From NCBI GenBank assembly GCA_018712435.1, contig DVGZ01000013.1:1-52235 (forward strand): a stretch of 52,235 nt of DNA, in the 5' to 3' direction. Made by a program: the position numbers and the translations under genes. Position 1 is the first letter of the stretch; each line of letters begins with the position of its first letter. Below the pieces are notes generated by a model. It was not told where the DNA came from. It saw only the letters and a list, made by a program, of their open reading frames with translations, and searched no databases. This stretch comes from Candidatus Caccousia avicola (GTDB taxonomy: Bacteria; Bacillota; Clostridia; Oscillospirales; Acutalibacteraceae). This document shows, piece by piece, positions 1-9,960 of the stretch.

Positions 1-20
1 TGTGAAAGGGGGTGATGCGC

Positions 21-116
21 ATGGGAAACGGACGTTGGGCGAAAGTCCTTCGTTTCGCGGTATGTTTTGTCATCATCGTTCTGATGATGCTCTACATAGC
101 CCCAAAAGCGTACTGA
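21..116 (+). CDS. 31-aa hydrophobic single-TM peptide, possible type I toxin
   Basis: An ATG at 21 follows a strong Shine-Dalgarno (AGGGGGTGA, 7-15) and opens 31 codons. The peptide has a short basic N-terminus (residues 1-11), one hydrophobic span (about 12-25) and an aromatic end (PKAY). The stop codon forms the first bases of a perfect 11-bp hairpin. The promoter would lie left of the window. I recognise no family. Size, charge pattern and membrane span resemble type I toxins or small membrane-protein modulators. A good promoter on the other strand (204-232) would make RNA complementary to the 3' end of this message. Function is unproven; the strong ribosome binding site is the main reason to call it a gene. 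Confidence 0.45.
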   Translation: MGNGRWAKVLRFAVCFVIIVLMMLYIAPKAY

Positions 117-142
117 CCGCTTGGACGGCACCCAAGCGGTCA
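114..142. terminator. 11-bp perfect hairpin at the end of the small peptide gene
   Basis: TGACCGCTTGG (114-124) pairs perfectly with CCAAGCGGTCA (132-142) around a 7-nt loop. The U-tract is weak on both strands. It could end, or fold in, both the peptide message and the opposing transcript. A second hairpin (GGGGC at 164-168 with GCCCC at 189-193) followed by TTCTGTTTTT looks like the true plus-strand terminator. Confidence 0.55.
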
Positions 143-203
143 GCAATTTAGTTTGACCAGGAATTGGGGCTAACCGTCATGCGGCAGCGCCCCTTCTGTT
201 TTT

Positions 204-232
204 ATGATACCCAATTTCTCTATGGTTGTCAA
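204..232 (-). promoter_or_regulatory. Sigma-A promoter facing the small peptide gene
   Basis: On the minus strand TTGACA (227-232) and TATCAT (204-209) are separated by 17 bp. It lies just past the V-ATPase operon and points toward position 1. Its RNA would start near 197 and be antisense to the tail of the 31-aa peptide message. It may instead serve a gene left of the window. Confidence 0.6.
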
Positions 233-243
233 GGCGAAAGAGG

Positions 244-924
244 TCATCCCTCCGCTTCGAGTCCGCTTTTCGCCCGTCTCTCCTCGATGGCTTCCTTCAG
301 CATCATGTCCTTCACTTTCATCAAGCGAATCTGTGTGCTGCGCTCGTTTTCGTCGAGCTTCATCGTGATATAGCGGATGTTCTCCTGCATATCGGGGATC
401 ATGACGTGTTCGAGCGCGTTGACGCGGCGGCGCGTCTTTTCGATCTCGGCGGCCATGAGCTGGCAGGATTTCTCCACCTCCGCCAGACGCAGCAGGTCGG
501 GCAGGAGATCGGAGAGCGACCGCACGGCCACATCCAGATCGCCGGATGTGAACGCGAAGCCATAGGAATAGATATCGTTCGGATCCGGGGTGCGCGTTTT
601 CGTCGTAAAGACGGGAATTTCGACGCTCATCACGTTCTTCACGCCCGCTTCAAGCTGCACCTCCTGCTTCGGGGTCATGAGGGCCACGTCGAGCACGGCC
701 CCGCGATCGGCGGCGCGGGCCATCGCGAAATTCGCGTTCGCGATTTTCAGGCCCTCCTCCACACGCTCGCGCAGCATCTTGTTCTCGCGCACCAGATCCA
801 GGAACTGGCGCATCAGCTCGTCGCGCTTATCCTTGAGCAGCTTATGCCCGCGCACGGCAGTGACGAGCTTGCGCTTGAGGCGCGTCAGCTCCATGCGCGT
901 CGGGTTTACATGCGTTCCGGCCAA
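244..924 (-). CDS. ntpD: V-type ATPase subunit D (central stalk)
   Basis: This 226-aa protein is the central-shaft subunit D, which rotates inside the A3B3 head and couples ATP chemistry to the membrane rotor. The N-terminus VNPTRMELTRLK followed by RGHKLLKDKRDELMR is the family signature, and both ends are helical as expected of the coiled-coil shaft. I take the TTG at 924 as start because AAAGGAGG lies just upstream and the alternative ATG at codon 11 has none. It is the last gene of the nine-gene operon, 33 bp after ntpB. No ntpH/ntpJ homologues follow. Identification is firm. Confidence 0.96.
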   Translation of the reverse strand: MAGTHVNPTRMELTRLKRKLVTAVRGHKLLKDKRDELMRQFLDLVRENKMLRERVEEGLKIANANFAMARAADRGAVLDVALMTPKQEVQLEAGVKNVMSVEIPVFTTKTRTPDPNDIYSYGFAFTSGDLDVAVRSLSDLLPDLLRLAEVEKSCQLMAAEIEKTRRRVNALEHVMIPDMQENIRYITMKLDENERSTQIRLMKVKDMMLKEAIEERRAKSGLEAEG

Positions 925-957
925 GCCGCCTCGCCTCCTTTCGGGTTTGTCCGCGCG

Positions 958-2331
958 TTATTCCTTGCCATAGTATTCATCCAGGAACTCGTCCTTGATG
1001 CGCTTGAGCTCGGAGCGCGGCAGGATGGAGAGCAGCTTCCAGCCGATCCGCAGCGTCTCCTCGATGTCGCGGTTGGCCTCGTAGCCCTGCGAAACGTATT
1101 CCTTTTCAAACTCGTCCGCGAACTTCGCGTACAGCTTGTCGATGTCCGTCAAAGCCGCTTCGCCGAGGATCGTCATCAGCTCCTTGGCGTCCTTGCCGCG
1201 CGCGTAGGCGCTGAACAGCTGGTTCATCGTGTTCGCGTGGTCGGCGCGCGTCTTACCCTCGCCGATGCCCTTATCTTTCAGACGCGACAGCGACGGCAGC
1301 ACGTCGATCGGCGGCGTTACGCCGCGGCGGTACAGCTCGCGGCTCAGGATGATCTGTCCCTCCGTGATGTAGCCGGTGAGGTCGGGGATCGGGTGGGTCT
1401 TATCGTCCTCGGGCATGGTCAGGATCGGGATCATCGTGATGGAACCGGAACGGCCCTTCTGCCGTCCGGCGCGCTCGTACAGGGACGCGAGGTCGGTGTA
1501 CATATAACCGGGATAGCCGCGGCGGCCCGGCACCTCCTTACGCGCGGCGGAAACCTCACGCAGCGCGTCGGCGTAGTTCGTGATATCGGTGAGGATGACG
1601 AGAACGTGCATCCCGCGCTCAAACGCGAGATACTCCGCGGCCGTCAGCGCCATACGCGGCGTGGCGATACGCTCGACGGCGGGGTCGTTCGCGAGGTTGA
1701 TGAACAGCACGGTACGGTCAATCGCGCCTGTTTTGCGGAAGCTCTCAATGAAGAAACTGCTCTCCTCAAACGTAATGCCCATGGCCGCGAACACAACGGC
1801 GAACGGCTCGCTCGTGCCGCGCACCTTCGCCTGACGCGCAATCTGCGCCGCCAGCTGGGCGTGCGGCAGACCGCTCGCGGAGAAGATCGGCAGCTTCTGG
1901 CCGCGCACGAGGGTATTCAGGCCGTCGATGGCCGAAACGCCCGTCTGGATGAACTCCTGCGGGTAGCTGCGCGCCGCCGGGTTGATCGGCAGGCCGTTGA
2001 TGTCCATGCGCTTGTCCGGGAGGATCTCCGGCCCGCCGTCGATCGGGCGGCCCAGGCCGTCAAACACGCGGCTGAGCATATCCTCCGAAACGCCCAGCTC
2101 CATGCTGCGCCCCAGAAAGCGGACGCGGCTGTTGCTCAGGTTGATGCCGGTGGAGCTTTCAAAGAGCTGCACCAGCGCGTTTCCGCCGTCGATCTCGAGC
2201 ACCTTGCAGCGGCGCTTTTCGCCGCTGGCCAGCTCGATCTCGCCCAGCTCATTGTAGGTGACTCCCTCCACACCGCGCACCAGCATCAGAGGGCCGGCCA
2301 CCTCCTGGATGGTCCTGTATTCCTTTGGCAT
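958..2331 (-). CDS. ntpB: V-type ATPase subunit B (non-catalytic)
   Basis: At 457 aa this is a normal-length subunit B, the non-catalytic partner of A in the hexameric head. The nucleotide-binding fold is present but the classical P-loop is replaced by [10 protein letters not shown], as is normal for B. Conserved blocks such as [13 protein letters not shown] and [22 protein letters not shown] are clear. Its start codon overlaps the last base of ntpA, so the two are translationally linked, which suits 1:1 stoichiometry. Identification is firm. Confidence 0.97.
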   Translation of the reverse strand: MPKEYRTIQEVAGPLMLVRGVEGVTYNELGEIELASGEKRRCKVLEIDGGNALVQLFESSTGINLSNSRVRFLGRSMELGVSEDMLSRVFDGLGRPIDGGPEILPDKRMDINGLPINPAARSYPQEFIQTGVSAIDGLNTLVRGQKLPIFSASGLPHAQLAAQIARQAKVRGTSEPFAVVFAAMGITFEESSFFIESFRKTGAIDRTVLFINLANDPAVERIATPRMALTAAEYLAFERGMHVLVILTDITNYADALREVSAARKEVPGRRGYPGYMYTDLASLYERAGRQKGRSGSITMIPILTMPEDDKTHPIPDLTGYITEGQIILSRELYRRGVTPPIDVLPSLSRLKDKGIGEGKTRADHANTMNQLFSAYARGKDAKELMTILGEAALTDIDKLYAKFADEFEKEYVSQGYEANRDIEETLRIGWKLLSILPRSELKRIKDEFLDEYYGKE

Positions 2332-4100
2332 CAGAAGTCCTCCTTTTGCTGCAAGTCCGCGATTTCCTTGGCGAGTGCGCGGCGCACGTCCTCATAGGCC
2401 GCGTCCACATCCTCGATCGGCGTATACTTGAAGCGGCCGATCCGCTCGCGCGACGGCAGGGCCACCAGATCCTCCACGGAAACGCCCGTGGAAAGCGCCT
2501 GCGTGGACTCATCGTAATAGTCGAGCACCAGACGCATCATAATATCCTGCTTTTTCAGCGGGGTGTAGGTGTCGATCTCATGGAAAGCATCCTGATGCAG
2601 GAAGTCCTCACGGATGGAGCGCGCCGCTTCCAGCTTGAGACGGTCAGGAGCGGAAAGCGCGTCCATGCCGACAAGCTTCACGATCTCCTCCAGCTCCGCT
2701 TCATCCTGCAAGAGTCCCATCAGGCGCTGGCGCAGGTGCATCCACTCGGGATCGACGTTCTCGTCGAACCAGCCGCCCATGTTGTCGGTGTAGAGCGAGT
2801 AGCTGGTCAGCCAGTTCACCGCCGGGAAATGGCGCTTGTAGGCCAGGGCGGAGTCGAGGCTCCAGAACACCTTGACGATACGCAGCGTCGCCTGCGAAAC
2901 CGGCTCGGAGATATCGCCGCCGGGAGGCGACACGGCCCCGATGACGGACAGAGCGCCCTCGCGCGGCTCGCTGCCGAGCGTGCGCACGCGGCCCGCTCTC
3001 TCATAGAACTGCGCCAAGCGGCTGCCCAGGTACGCCGGGTAGCCTTCCTCGCCGGGCATCTCCTCCAGACGGCCGGACATCTCGCGCAGAGCCTCCGCCC
3101 AACGGGAGGTGGAGTCGGCCATCAGAGCCACGGAATAGCCCATGTCGCGGAAATACTCCGCAATCGTAATACCGGTGTAAATGGACGCTTCACGCGCCGC
3201 CACAGGCATGTCGGACGTATTCGCGATCAGCACGGTGCGCTGCATGAGCGAATAGCCCGTTTTCGGGTCCTTCAGCTCCGGGAACTCGTTGAGCACGTCC
3301 GTCATCTCGTTGCCGCGCTCGCCGCAGCCGATGTAAACGACGATATCCGCTTCCGCCCACTTTGCAAGCTGGTGCTGCACAACGGTCTTGCCGCTGCCGA
3401 ACGGGCCCGGCACAGCCGCCACGCCGCCCTTCGCGATCGGGAACATGGCGTCAATGACGCGCTGGCCCGTGACAAGCGGCATGTCCGGCGGCAGCTTGCC
3501 CGCGTGGGGTCTGCCCGCGCGCACCGGCCACTTCTGCATGAGCGTCAGCTTCGTCTCGCCGCCGTTCTCATTTTTGAGCACGGCCACCGTGTCCTCCACG
3601 GTGAATTCGCCCGCTTCGATCGAGGCGACCACGCCGCCCACCCCGGGCGGGACCATGATTTTCTGCTCGACGATGGGCGTTTCCTGCACCACGCCGATCA
3701 CGTCGCCCTCGCGCACCGTATCGCCCACGGCCGCACGGGGGACAAACTTCCATTTCTTCGCTCTGTCGAGGGACGGGATCTCCACGCCGCGGCGCAGGTT
3801 GTTTCCCGACTCCTCCATGATCTGCACCAGCGGACGCTGGATGCCGTCGAAAATACTGCCAATCAGGCCCGGCCCAAGCTCCACGGAGAGCGGCGCGCCG
3901 GTGCTCTCCACCGGTTCGCCGGGGCCGAGGCCGCTCGTCTCCTCATAGACCTGGATCGAAGCCTGATCGCCGTGGATCTCTATGATTTCCCCAATCAGGC
4001 GCTCCCGGCTGACGCGCACAACGTCGAACATGCTCGCGTCGCGCATCCCCTCCGCGATGACGAGGGGGCCGGCCACCTTCTTGATGGTTCCTTTGCTCAT
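2331..4100 (-). CDS. ntpA: V-type ATPase subunit A (catalytic)
   Basis: This 589-aa protein is the catalytic subunit A. The Walker A loop GPFGSGKT lies at residues 232-239, the family's extra non-homologous region is at about 110-190, and the catalytic-site block [11 protein letters not shown] follows the P-loop. The ATG start is preceded by AGGAGAAAGAGG. It lies 22 bp after ntpG and abuts ntpB. The subunit does not reveal whether the enzyme runs as a pump or a synthase; in fermenters it usually hydrolyses ATP to extrude cations. Confidence 0.97.
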   Translation of the reverse strand: MSKGTIKKVAGPLVIAEGMRDASMFDVVRVSRERLIGEIIEIHGDQASIQVYEETSGLGPGEPVESTGAPLSVELGPGLIGSIFDGIQRPLVQIMEESGNNLRRGVEIPSLDRAKKWKFVPRAAVGDTVREGDVIGVVQETPIVEQKIMVPPGVGGVVASIEAGEFTVEDTVAVLKNENGGETKLTLMQKWPVRAGRPHAGKLPPDMPLVTGQRVIDAMFPIAKGGVAAVPGPFGSGKTVVQHQLAKWAEADIVVYIGCGERGNEMTDVLNEFPELKDPKTGYSLMQRTVLIANTSDMPVAAREASIYTGITIAEYFRDMGYSVALMADSTSRWAEALREMSGRLEEMPGEEGYPAYLGSRLAQFYERAGRVRTLGSEPREGALSVIGAVSPPGGDISEPVSQATLRIVKVFWSLDSALAYKRHFPAVNWLTSYSLYTDNMGGWFDENVDPEWMHLRQRLMGLLQDEAELEEIVKLVGMDALSAPDRLKLEAARSIREDFLHQDAFHEIDTYTPLKKQDIMMRLVLDYYDESTQALSTGVSVEDLVALPSRERIGRFKYTPIEDVDAAYEDVRRALAKEIADLQQKEDF

Positions 4101-4122
4101 CCTCTTTCTCCTGCCCTTTCCG

Positions 4123-4452
4123 TCAGTTGTTGAAAATAATGTCGGAGCCGACCGCCTGCTCCACGCTCTTCTTTACGGCGCGCATGCCGGCTCCCGTGTT
4201 CCCGGAAACGCCGGGAATCGGGATGACGGCGGGAAAACGGCGCTCCCGCAGCCGGTCGATCTCCTCCTCCAGCTGCGCGGCGAGCGCTTCCGTGATGTAG
4301 ATCACGGCGTAAGCCCCGTCGCCCTCCTGTTCGGAGAGACGGCGCAGCAGCCGCGCGCCCTCGCCCGCGTCCTCCGCGGGAAAAACGGAGAGACCCAGCG
4401 CCGCGAAGCCGTACACGCTGTCACGGTCGCCCACAACGGCGATTCTATACAT
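4123..4452 (-). CDS. ntpG: V-type ATPase subunit F (NtpG type)
   Basis: This 109-aa protein is the small Rossmann-like subunit F that binds the D shaft and completes the rotor in the head. The start [16 protein letters not shown] is characteristic (residues 1-16), followed by alternating strands and helices. Its start codon lies inside the end of ntpC (8-bp overlap), so it is probably made by coupled translation. The gene corresponds to ntpG in Enterococcus nomenclature. Confidence 0.93.
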   Translation of the reverse strand: MYRIAVVGDRDSVYGFAALGLSVFPAEDAGEGARLLRRLSEQEGDGAYAVIYITEALAAQLEEEIDRLRERRFPAVIPIPGVSGNTGAGMRAVKKSVEQAVGSDIIFNN

Positions 4453-5407
4453 ACGTCTCCCTCACCTTCTCCCGGATGGACTGCTCGGACAGGCCGTTGC
4501 GCTTGCCCGAAAGAATCACCCGCACGCACTTAACCTCGTTCTCGCGGGCCAGCACATAGGCCGCGAGCGGCGAGACGGTGAACGGGTTGTATTTCTGCGG
4601 GCGAATCTCCTCGATGAGGAGGTTGTCGCACCGCCGTTCAAACGTGGAAAACGACTCCTCCAGCGCCTTTGCCGTCTCGGCGTAGGGCGTGCCCGCGAGA
4701 TACGCGGTCAGCTCCTCCTCGCCCTGTGCGGCAGCCTGTGCCAGCGCGTCCACGTCAAGCGTGGCGCACGGGGCCAGCGCCCGGCGGGCAAAGGAGAGCG
4801 GCTTTCCCGTGCGCGCGCAGCGCACCGCCGTTTTCATATCAGCCGCCGCGACCTTGCGCTCGGCCCACGACTCCAGCAGATCGCTGCCCGACCGCTTCGC
4901 CGCCGCGAGAATCGCGTCGAGAGCCGCGCGGTCGAGAATCACGTCGCAGAGCTGACCGTCCTGCGTGTGCAGAAGGGTGGCGAAAGCCTCGTGCGCCGCC
5001 TCCCGCAGATGCTCGGGCAGAGCGTCCCACTCGCGCTCCTTCACGGCGCGGTACAGCTCCATGGCGTCCGCCGTGCCGCGCGGCAGAAACAGACGGGCGG
5101 GGTCCGCGTTCATACAGACCGCCTTGACCGCCGCCTTCGCGTTGTGAAAATCGGCTTCATAGAGCAGAGCGTCGAACAGTTCGGGCTGATCCGGAACCAG
5201 CTCGCGGATCAGCGCCCAGGTCTTTTCCTCCTCGGCGTCCAGCATTTCCTCCGCCGGGGCGGACTCCCAGCCCTTCTCAACGAGAAGCCGCAGGCAGTCG
5301 TCCTCATCCTTCGCGCCGACCAGCTGCTCGAGAAACGCGCTGTCAAGCAGCGTCATCTCCTTGCAGCGGATGCGCGCGACGGCGTAGGCAAATTCCTTCT
5401 CCGCCAT
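4445..5407 (-). CDS. ntpC: V-type ATPase subunit C (rotor collar)
   Basis: This 320-aa protein is subunit C, the funnel-shaped collar that sits on the membrane K-ring and holds the D/F shaft. It is almost all helix. The opening FAYAVARIRCKEMTLLD and the later block DNLLIEEIRPQKYNPFTVSP are typical of the family, and the length is near the usual 330 aa. It starts 3 bp after ntpE and overlaps ntpG by 8 bp, as expected in a tightly packed operon. Confidence 0.94.
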   Translation of the reverse strand: MAEKEFAYAVARIRCKEMTLLDSAFLEQLVGAKDEDDCLRLLVEKGWESAPAEEMLDAEEEKTWALIRELVPDQPELFDALLYEADFHNAKAAVKAVCMNADPARLFLPRGTADAMELYRAVKEREWDALPEHLREAAHEAFATLLHTQDGQLCDVILDRAALDAILAAAKRSGSDLLESWAERKVAAADMKTAVRCARTGKPLSFARRALAPCATLDVDALAQAAAQGEEELTAYLAGTPYAETAKALEESFSTFERRCDNLLIEEIRPQKYNPFTVSPLAAYVLARENEVKCVRVILSGKRNGLSEQSIREKVRETYV

Positions 5408-5410
5408 GGC

Positions 5411-6010
5411 TCAGCCCTCCCCAAACAGGGCGGCCCGCGCCGCGTCGAGAAAGTCCTCGCGGTTCGCGTCAAACAGGGCCCCGAAGGAGCAGTTCTCCTC
5501 CATCCCGCCGTAGATCAGCACAAAGCCGCCGTCGATGGCGCGCGGCTCTTTGGAGACGGCAAGCGCGCCGCCTGCCTTCTGTGCCGCCGCGGCAAGCTTT
5601 TGCGGGAAATCCTTCGGCATCCGCTTCAAATCGCGGGCCGAAAGCGCCGCTTCGCCGTCCTTCGGCAGAGCATACCGCTCCGCCATGCGCAGCAGCAGCG
5701 CGAAATAATCTGCGTCCGGCAGATCGAGAGCGGCTTGTTTGGCGCGGTCCAGCATCTCGCTGAGAAGGCGCTGCTTTTCCGCGAGAAGAGCCTGTCGCTC
5801 ACGCAGAGCGGCGGCTGAGACGGCCCGGTCCGCAATGGAACGGCAGCGCGCCTCGGTTTCCTCCGCGGCGGCGCGGCGGATTTCCTCCCCGCGGGCAGCC
5901 TCGGCGGCGGCGTAGCCCTCCACCTCGCGGCGGGCTTCCTCCAATGCCCGGGCGGCCGCGGCGCGCCCGCCCTCCTCGATCTCCGTTGAAATTCTGTCAA
6001 TCCCAGTCAT
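5411..6010 (-). CDS. ntpE: V-type ATPase subunit E (peripheral stalk)
   Basis: This 199-aa protein is subunit E of the peripheral stator stalk. Residues about 10-100 are a charged, Ala/Glu/Arg-rich helix that would pair with the ntpF product; the C-terminal part forms the globular head that grips the A/B hexamer. Divergence of the helical part is normal in this family, so the assignment leans partly on position between K and C. AAAGGAGC lies upstream of the ATG. Confidence 0.9.
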   Translation of the reverse strand: MTGIDRISTEIEEGGRAAAARALEEARREVEGYAAAEAARGEEIRRAAAEETEARCRSIADRAVSAAALRERQALLAEKQRLLSEMLDRAKQAALDLPDADYFALLLRMAERYALPKDGEAALSARDLKRMPKDFPQKLAAAAQKAGGALAVSKEPRAIDGGFVLIYGGMEENCSFGALFDANREDFLDAARAALFGEG

Positions 6011-6032
6011 GCGAGCGCTCCTTTCCCGCGAA

Positions 6033-6521
<489 letters not shown>

Positions 6522-8516
6522 TTATTTCTCCTCTCGAATTTTAAAATATTTGGTGTGATCGGCAAACGGGGTGAATTTCCGCCCGTCTCCCGAATAGAAC
6601 TTCCCGAAGAATTCCACAAACTGCAAACGGTTCGTATGGACATACGCGCCGAGCAGGTTGATCCCGATGTTGACCGTGTGGCCGAACACAAAAATGATGA
6701 CGAAAGCGATAAAGCCAATTACTCCGCCGCCCGCCATGACGGCCATGGAGTTGATCACCTCCGCGATAACGCCCGTGGCAAGACCGAGGGCGAGCAGACG
6801 CGAATAGGAGAGAATATCGCCCAGATAGCCCGTGACATTGTAGAGCGCATACGCGCCTTTGAGCAGCCGCTTGACGGGGTTTTTCGACTCCCGTCCGCCT
6901 GTCAGCAGGATGCCGACGGCTCCCACGGCCGCGCACACGCCGCCCACCGTGCCGAAAATCGCCGGAAGCTTGTCCATCTTGGCGATCTGCGAGAACATGT
7001 CGGAGGACAGCAGCGCGAAAATCAGCCCGCCGACGAGCAGATACCAGAAGGCCACATCATAGATCGCGTCCTTCACGCGCTTCTGCCGCAGAAGCTGGTA
7101 CGCACACAGCGCCAGTCCGGCGAAAATCTGGATAATGCCCATGAGCATCGAGAATAACAGCATCCGCATCGGGTCGTCCACGGGGGCGAACCACAGCGGC
7201 GCGAGCACCGTCTCATGCCCGAGGAAGGTTTTGCTGAACACGGCCACCACGTCCCCGAAGAAGCTGCCATACATAAAGCCCCAGAAGGCGGTGGAGATGC
7301 CGCAGAAGAAGAACATCCGCAGGCTTTTGCGCATTCCCGGCTCCATGTTTTTGAAGCGGAGCAGGCAGAAGCCGCAGGCGATCACCATGATCAGGCCATA
7401 TGCCGCATCCGAAAGCATCATGCCGAACAGGACATAATAAAAGATCGCCATGACGGGCGTGGGGTCAATCTCGCCCTTGCCCGGCATGCTGTACGATTCC
7501 AGCACGCCCTCGACGGGCTCGGTAAACTTATTGTTTTTGAGAAGCACCGGCACATCGTCGTCCGGTCCGGGCGCGGAAAGCTCCGCCGCCGCGCCGCACG
7601 CTTCCAGCTCCTTTTCCAGAGCGGGGCCGTTCGCGGCGGGCACATAGCCCGCAAAGAGGAAGGTGTGCTTTGTTTGCAGAAGCCGGTCGATCATGTGGTA
7701 TTTCTCAATGCGCATGGTCAGGCTGTCCGCGAGAAGCTGGATATCCCGGCGCTGCCCGGCAAGCTTACCCAGCTCCTTTTGCAGCTCCTCCTCGCGCTGT
7801 GCCAGCTCCCGGCGCTCCCTGCCGATGGCTTCCCGCCGCTCGGAGGGGGGCGTTTTGCCCGCCGCCGCGGGAGCCGCGAAGCCAAGCGATCGCAGGAACT
7901 GCTCCGCCGCTTCCCGGTCGCGTTTGAGACAGACGGCAAACAAACACGTCTGATCCTGCAAAACGCTCACAATCTCCACGGAGAGCGGGATCGGCTCGGC
8001 CCGTCCTTCCAGGGCGGCCGCCGTCCACTCGCCGGGCAGCGTCCCGGCAAACACAGCCGTTGTTTTCGTCCCCCGCAATCGCAGAGGAACGTCAAGCGAC
8101 GACCAGGGGGCCAGGGCCTCCTCCTCCGTCTCCAGCCGCAGAAGCGAAGCGCGGATTTCCTCGCGCTCCCGGGCGGCGGACGTTACCTGACGGACGAGCG
8201 CCATCGTCTTGGCGCTCTGCTCCCGGAAATCCTCCAGTTCCTTCTCCGTGAGCGGACTTCGTCCGGCCAGCATGGAGAGAGGGGGCTTTTTCTCCGGCAC
8301 GGCGTCCTGAAGAATTTGCAGCGCCTCCTGTGTCTGGCGCAGCTCCTTTTCCAGCGACGCCCGCTGGGAGGACACGTCCGCGCGTTCAAATCCCGCCTGA
8401 TCCTCTCCCGGCTCGTCGATCTCCACGACGCCGCGCCTTTGCAGCAGCTCGAGGATGTGCTTCCTCTGCCGCCGCAATCCGCACACGCGGATGCGCTGCA
8501 TCTGTACGATTGCCAT
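6522..8516 (-). CDS. ntpI: V-type ATPase subunit I (membrane stator)
   Basis: This 664-aa protein is the a/I subunit. The N-terminal half (about 1-330) is a long soluble arm with coiled coil that binds the peripheral stalks. The C-terminal half has about seven to eight membrane helices forming the ion half-channels beside the K ring. The block LSYSRLLALGLATGVIAEVI near residue 570, with the conserved channel arginine, and the PTPVMAIFYYVLFGMMLSDA segment are diagnostic. Start ATG follows GGAGGAATC. The gene lies 27 bp after ntpF. Confidence 0.96.
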   Translation of the reverse strand: MAIVQMQRIRVCGLRRQRKHILELLQRRGVVEIDEPGEDQAGFERADVSSQRASLEKELRQTQEALQILQDAVPEKKPPLSMLAGRSPLTEKELEDFREQSAKTMALVRQVTSAAREREEIRASLLRLETEEEALAPWSSLDVPLRLRGTKTTAVFAGTLPGEWTAAALEGRAEPIPLSVEIVSVLQDQTCLFAVCLKRDREAAEQFLRSLGFAAPAAAGKTPPSERREAIGRERRELAQREEELQKELGKLAGQRRDIQLLADSLTMRIEKYHMIDRLLQTKHTFLFAGYVPAANGPALEKELEACGAAAELSAPGPDDDVPVLLKNNKFTEPVEGVLESYSMPGKGEIDPTPVMAIFYYVLFGMMLSDAAYGLIMVIACGFCLLRFKNMEPGMRKSLRMFFFCGISTAFWGFMYGSFFGDVVAVFSKTFLGHETVLAPLWFAPVDDPMRMLLFSMLMGIIQIFAGLALCAYQLLRQKRVKDAIYDVAFWYLLVGGLIFALLSSDMFSQIAKMDKLPAIFGTVGGVCAAVGAVGILLTGGRESKNPVKRLLKGAYALYNVTGYLGDILSYSRLLALGLATGVIAEVINSMAVMAGGGVIGFIAFVIIFVFGHTVNIGINLLGAYVHTNRLQFVEFFGKFYSGDGRKFTPFADHTKYFKIREEK

Positions 8517-8543
8517 GAAACTGATTCCTCCTTCCCCCGGCCG

Positions 8544-8852
8544 TCAGGCCAGACGCCGCAGGACGGCTTCCACCGCCGCCTGCCCGTTTTGCTTCGCCTG
8601 TTCGCGCAGCGCTTCGATTGCCTTCGCGGCGTTCGCGTCCGCCCGTTTCAGAACAGCCTGCGCCTCCTGCTCGGCCTTGCGGATCTGCTCCTGTCCGCGC
8701 TCCATCGCCTCCTGCGTCAGCCGTTTTTCCTTCGCGGCCGCCTCGGCTTTTCCGTTTTGCAGCAGCTCCTGCGCCTGGCGTTTTCCCTCCTGCTCAATGG
8801 CTTCGGCTTTTTCCTCCGCCTGCCGGATCCGTTCCAGCGTTTCCTGTGCCAC
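8544..8852 (-). CDS. ntpF: V-type ATPase stalk subunit (NtpF, H/G type)
   Basis: This protein of about 102 aa is the second peripheral-stalk polypeptide, a single long charged coiled coil (Ala/Glu/Lys/Gln-rich) that pairs with subunit E. I place the start at the GTG at 8852 because AGGTGGTGA lies 4 nt upstream. An ATG at 8888 would add 12 Gly-rich residues and has no ribosome binding site. It is the first gene of the operon, about 90 nt after the predicted transcription start. Confidence 0.88.
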   Translation of the reverse strand: MAQETLERIRQAEEKAEAIEQEGKRQAQELLQNGKAEAAAKEKRLTQEAMERGQEQIRKAEQEAQAVLKRADANAAKAIEALREQAKQNGQAAVEAVLRRLA

Positions 8853-8949
8853 GATCTCACCACCTGTTCCGCCGCCCGCGTATTCCACGCAGAAGCGACA
8901 ATTTTCTTGCTTGATTATTTTTGATTTTTATGAAATCGGAACAGCTTTT

Positions 8950-8978
8950 ATTGTACAGGATCCCGGACGGGAATTCAA
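8950..8978 (-). promoter_or_regulatory. Promoter of the V-ATPase operon
   Basis: On the minus strand TTGAAT (8973-8978) and TACAAT (8950-8955) are separated by 17 bp. Transcription should start near 8943 and cover ntpF through ntpD. No other promoter was noticed inside the tightly packed operon. Confidence 0.8.
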
Positions 8979-9081
8979 GCATAATTCTGTAAGAGAATCT
9001 CTTTCGCTCCCCAGAATAGCGCTCTGATTTTGTCGATTATGACGGAACCATCACCAATTTCCTTCCTTCCGGCACAGTTCG

Positions 9082-9111
9082 TTGCACACCGATCGGATGT
9101 TGTGATATAAT
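9082..9111 (+). promoter_or_regulatory. Promoter of the HAD phosphatase gene
   Basis: TTGCAC (9082-9087) and a consensus TATAAT (9106-9111) are 18 bp apart. The gene starts 48 nt downstream behind AGAAGGAG. Confidence 0.75.
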
Positions 9112-9158
9112 TAGAAACATAGAAAAACGAAACAAACGGAAGAAAGAAGGAGATTTCC

Positions 9159-9815
9159 TTGTCCCTTTTTTATGATACGGTTTTGTGGGATCTCGACGGC
9201 ACGGTATTTGAATCCGGCGAGGGCATTTTGCAGACGGCACGGGAAACGATGGCGCACTTTGGCTGGCCCGAACCGGAACCGGAGCAGCTGCGGCGCTTTG
9301 TGGGGCCGCCTTCGCACGAAAGCTATGAACGCATCGTGGGAATGCCGCGCGAGATGGCCCAGCGCGCCGGGCACTGGCACCGGGCGCGGTACCTCGAAGG
9401 CAACTGGCGCATGAGCCGCTTCTTTCCGGGCATCCCGGAGCTTCTGCGCGATCTGCGGCGGGAGGGAGCCAAGCTTGCCGTGGCGTCCACCAAGCCCCGC
9501 CCGGCCATGGAAGCCATGATGGACGCGTTTTCCCTCTGGGAAGCGTTTGATTTCTTTGCCTGCGCAAACCCGGACGGCACCGGCGGAGAAAAGCCCGCGC
9601 TGATCCGCCGCTCGCTGGACGCGCTCGGAGAGCACGATAAGTCGAGAGCTGTGATGATCGGGGACACGCGGTACGACGCCGCCGGAGCGCGCGACGCGGG
9701 AGTTCCGTTTATCGGCGTGCTCTATGGCTACGGCACGCGGGAGGACATGGAGGAGCAGGGCGCGCGCGTGTTCGCCGCAGATGCCGGGGATCTGCGCAGG
9801 CTGCTGATCGGCTGA
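9159..9815 (+). CDS. HAD-superfamily phosphatase (phosphoglycolate phosphatase-like)
   Basis: This 218-aa protein is a subclass I HAD hydrolase. Motif I DLDGT gives nucleophile D11 and acid/base D13. A helical cap follows (about 18-85). Motif II is in VASTKPR, a motif III lysine in GEKPALI, and motif IV in GDTRYDAAGARDAG. The family dephosphorylates small metabolites such as phosphoglycolate or sugar phosphates; the exact substrate cannot be read from sequence. The start is the TTG at 9159 because AGAAGGAG lies 6 nt before it. It has its own promoter and is divergent from the V-ATPase operon. Confidence 0.88.
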   Translation: MSLFYDTVLWDLDGTVFESGEGILQTARETMAHFGWPEPEPEQLRRFVGPPSHESYERIVGMPREMAQRAGHWHRARYLEGNWRMSRFFPGIPELLRDLRREGAKLAVASTKPRPAMEAMMDAFSLWEAFDFFACANPDGTGGEKPALIRRSLDALGEHDKSRAVMIGDTRYDAAGARDAGVPFIGVLYGYGTREDMEEQGARVFAADAGDLRRLLIG

Positions 9816-9879
9816 ATCCGCACAGGATTTTCCCGCTCTCAAAAAGCGCAAAATTTTCAGAAAGATTACAATTTTTTTA

Positions 9880-9909
9880 TTGTACTTTCCTCAAACGCCG
9901 GGGTATAAT
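9880..9909 (+). promoter_or_regulatory. Promoter of the SH3 lipoprotein gene
   Basis: TTGTAC (9880-9885) and a consensus TATAAT (9904-9909) are 18 bp apart, in an AT-rich stretch directly upstream of the lipoprotein gene. Confidence 0.75.
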
Positions 9910-9960
9910 GAAAGAGAACCACCAGATTGGACCACACCAACCGGAAAGGCGGGGAGGAAC

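Noticed and set aside
226-4133. Long plus-strand reading frames opposite ntpB and ntpA (723 and 602 codons).
   Set aside because: They mirror firmly identified genes in the opposite strand, have His/Arg/Gln-rich compositions with no family match, and lack ribosome binding sites. High GC at third positions keeps such antisense frames open.
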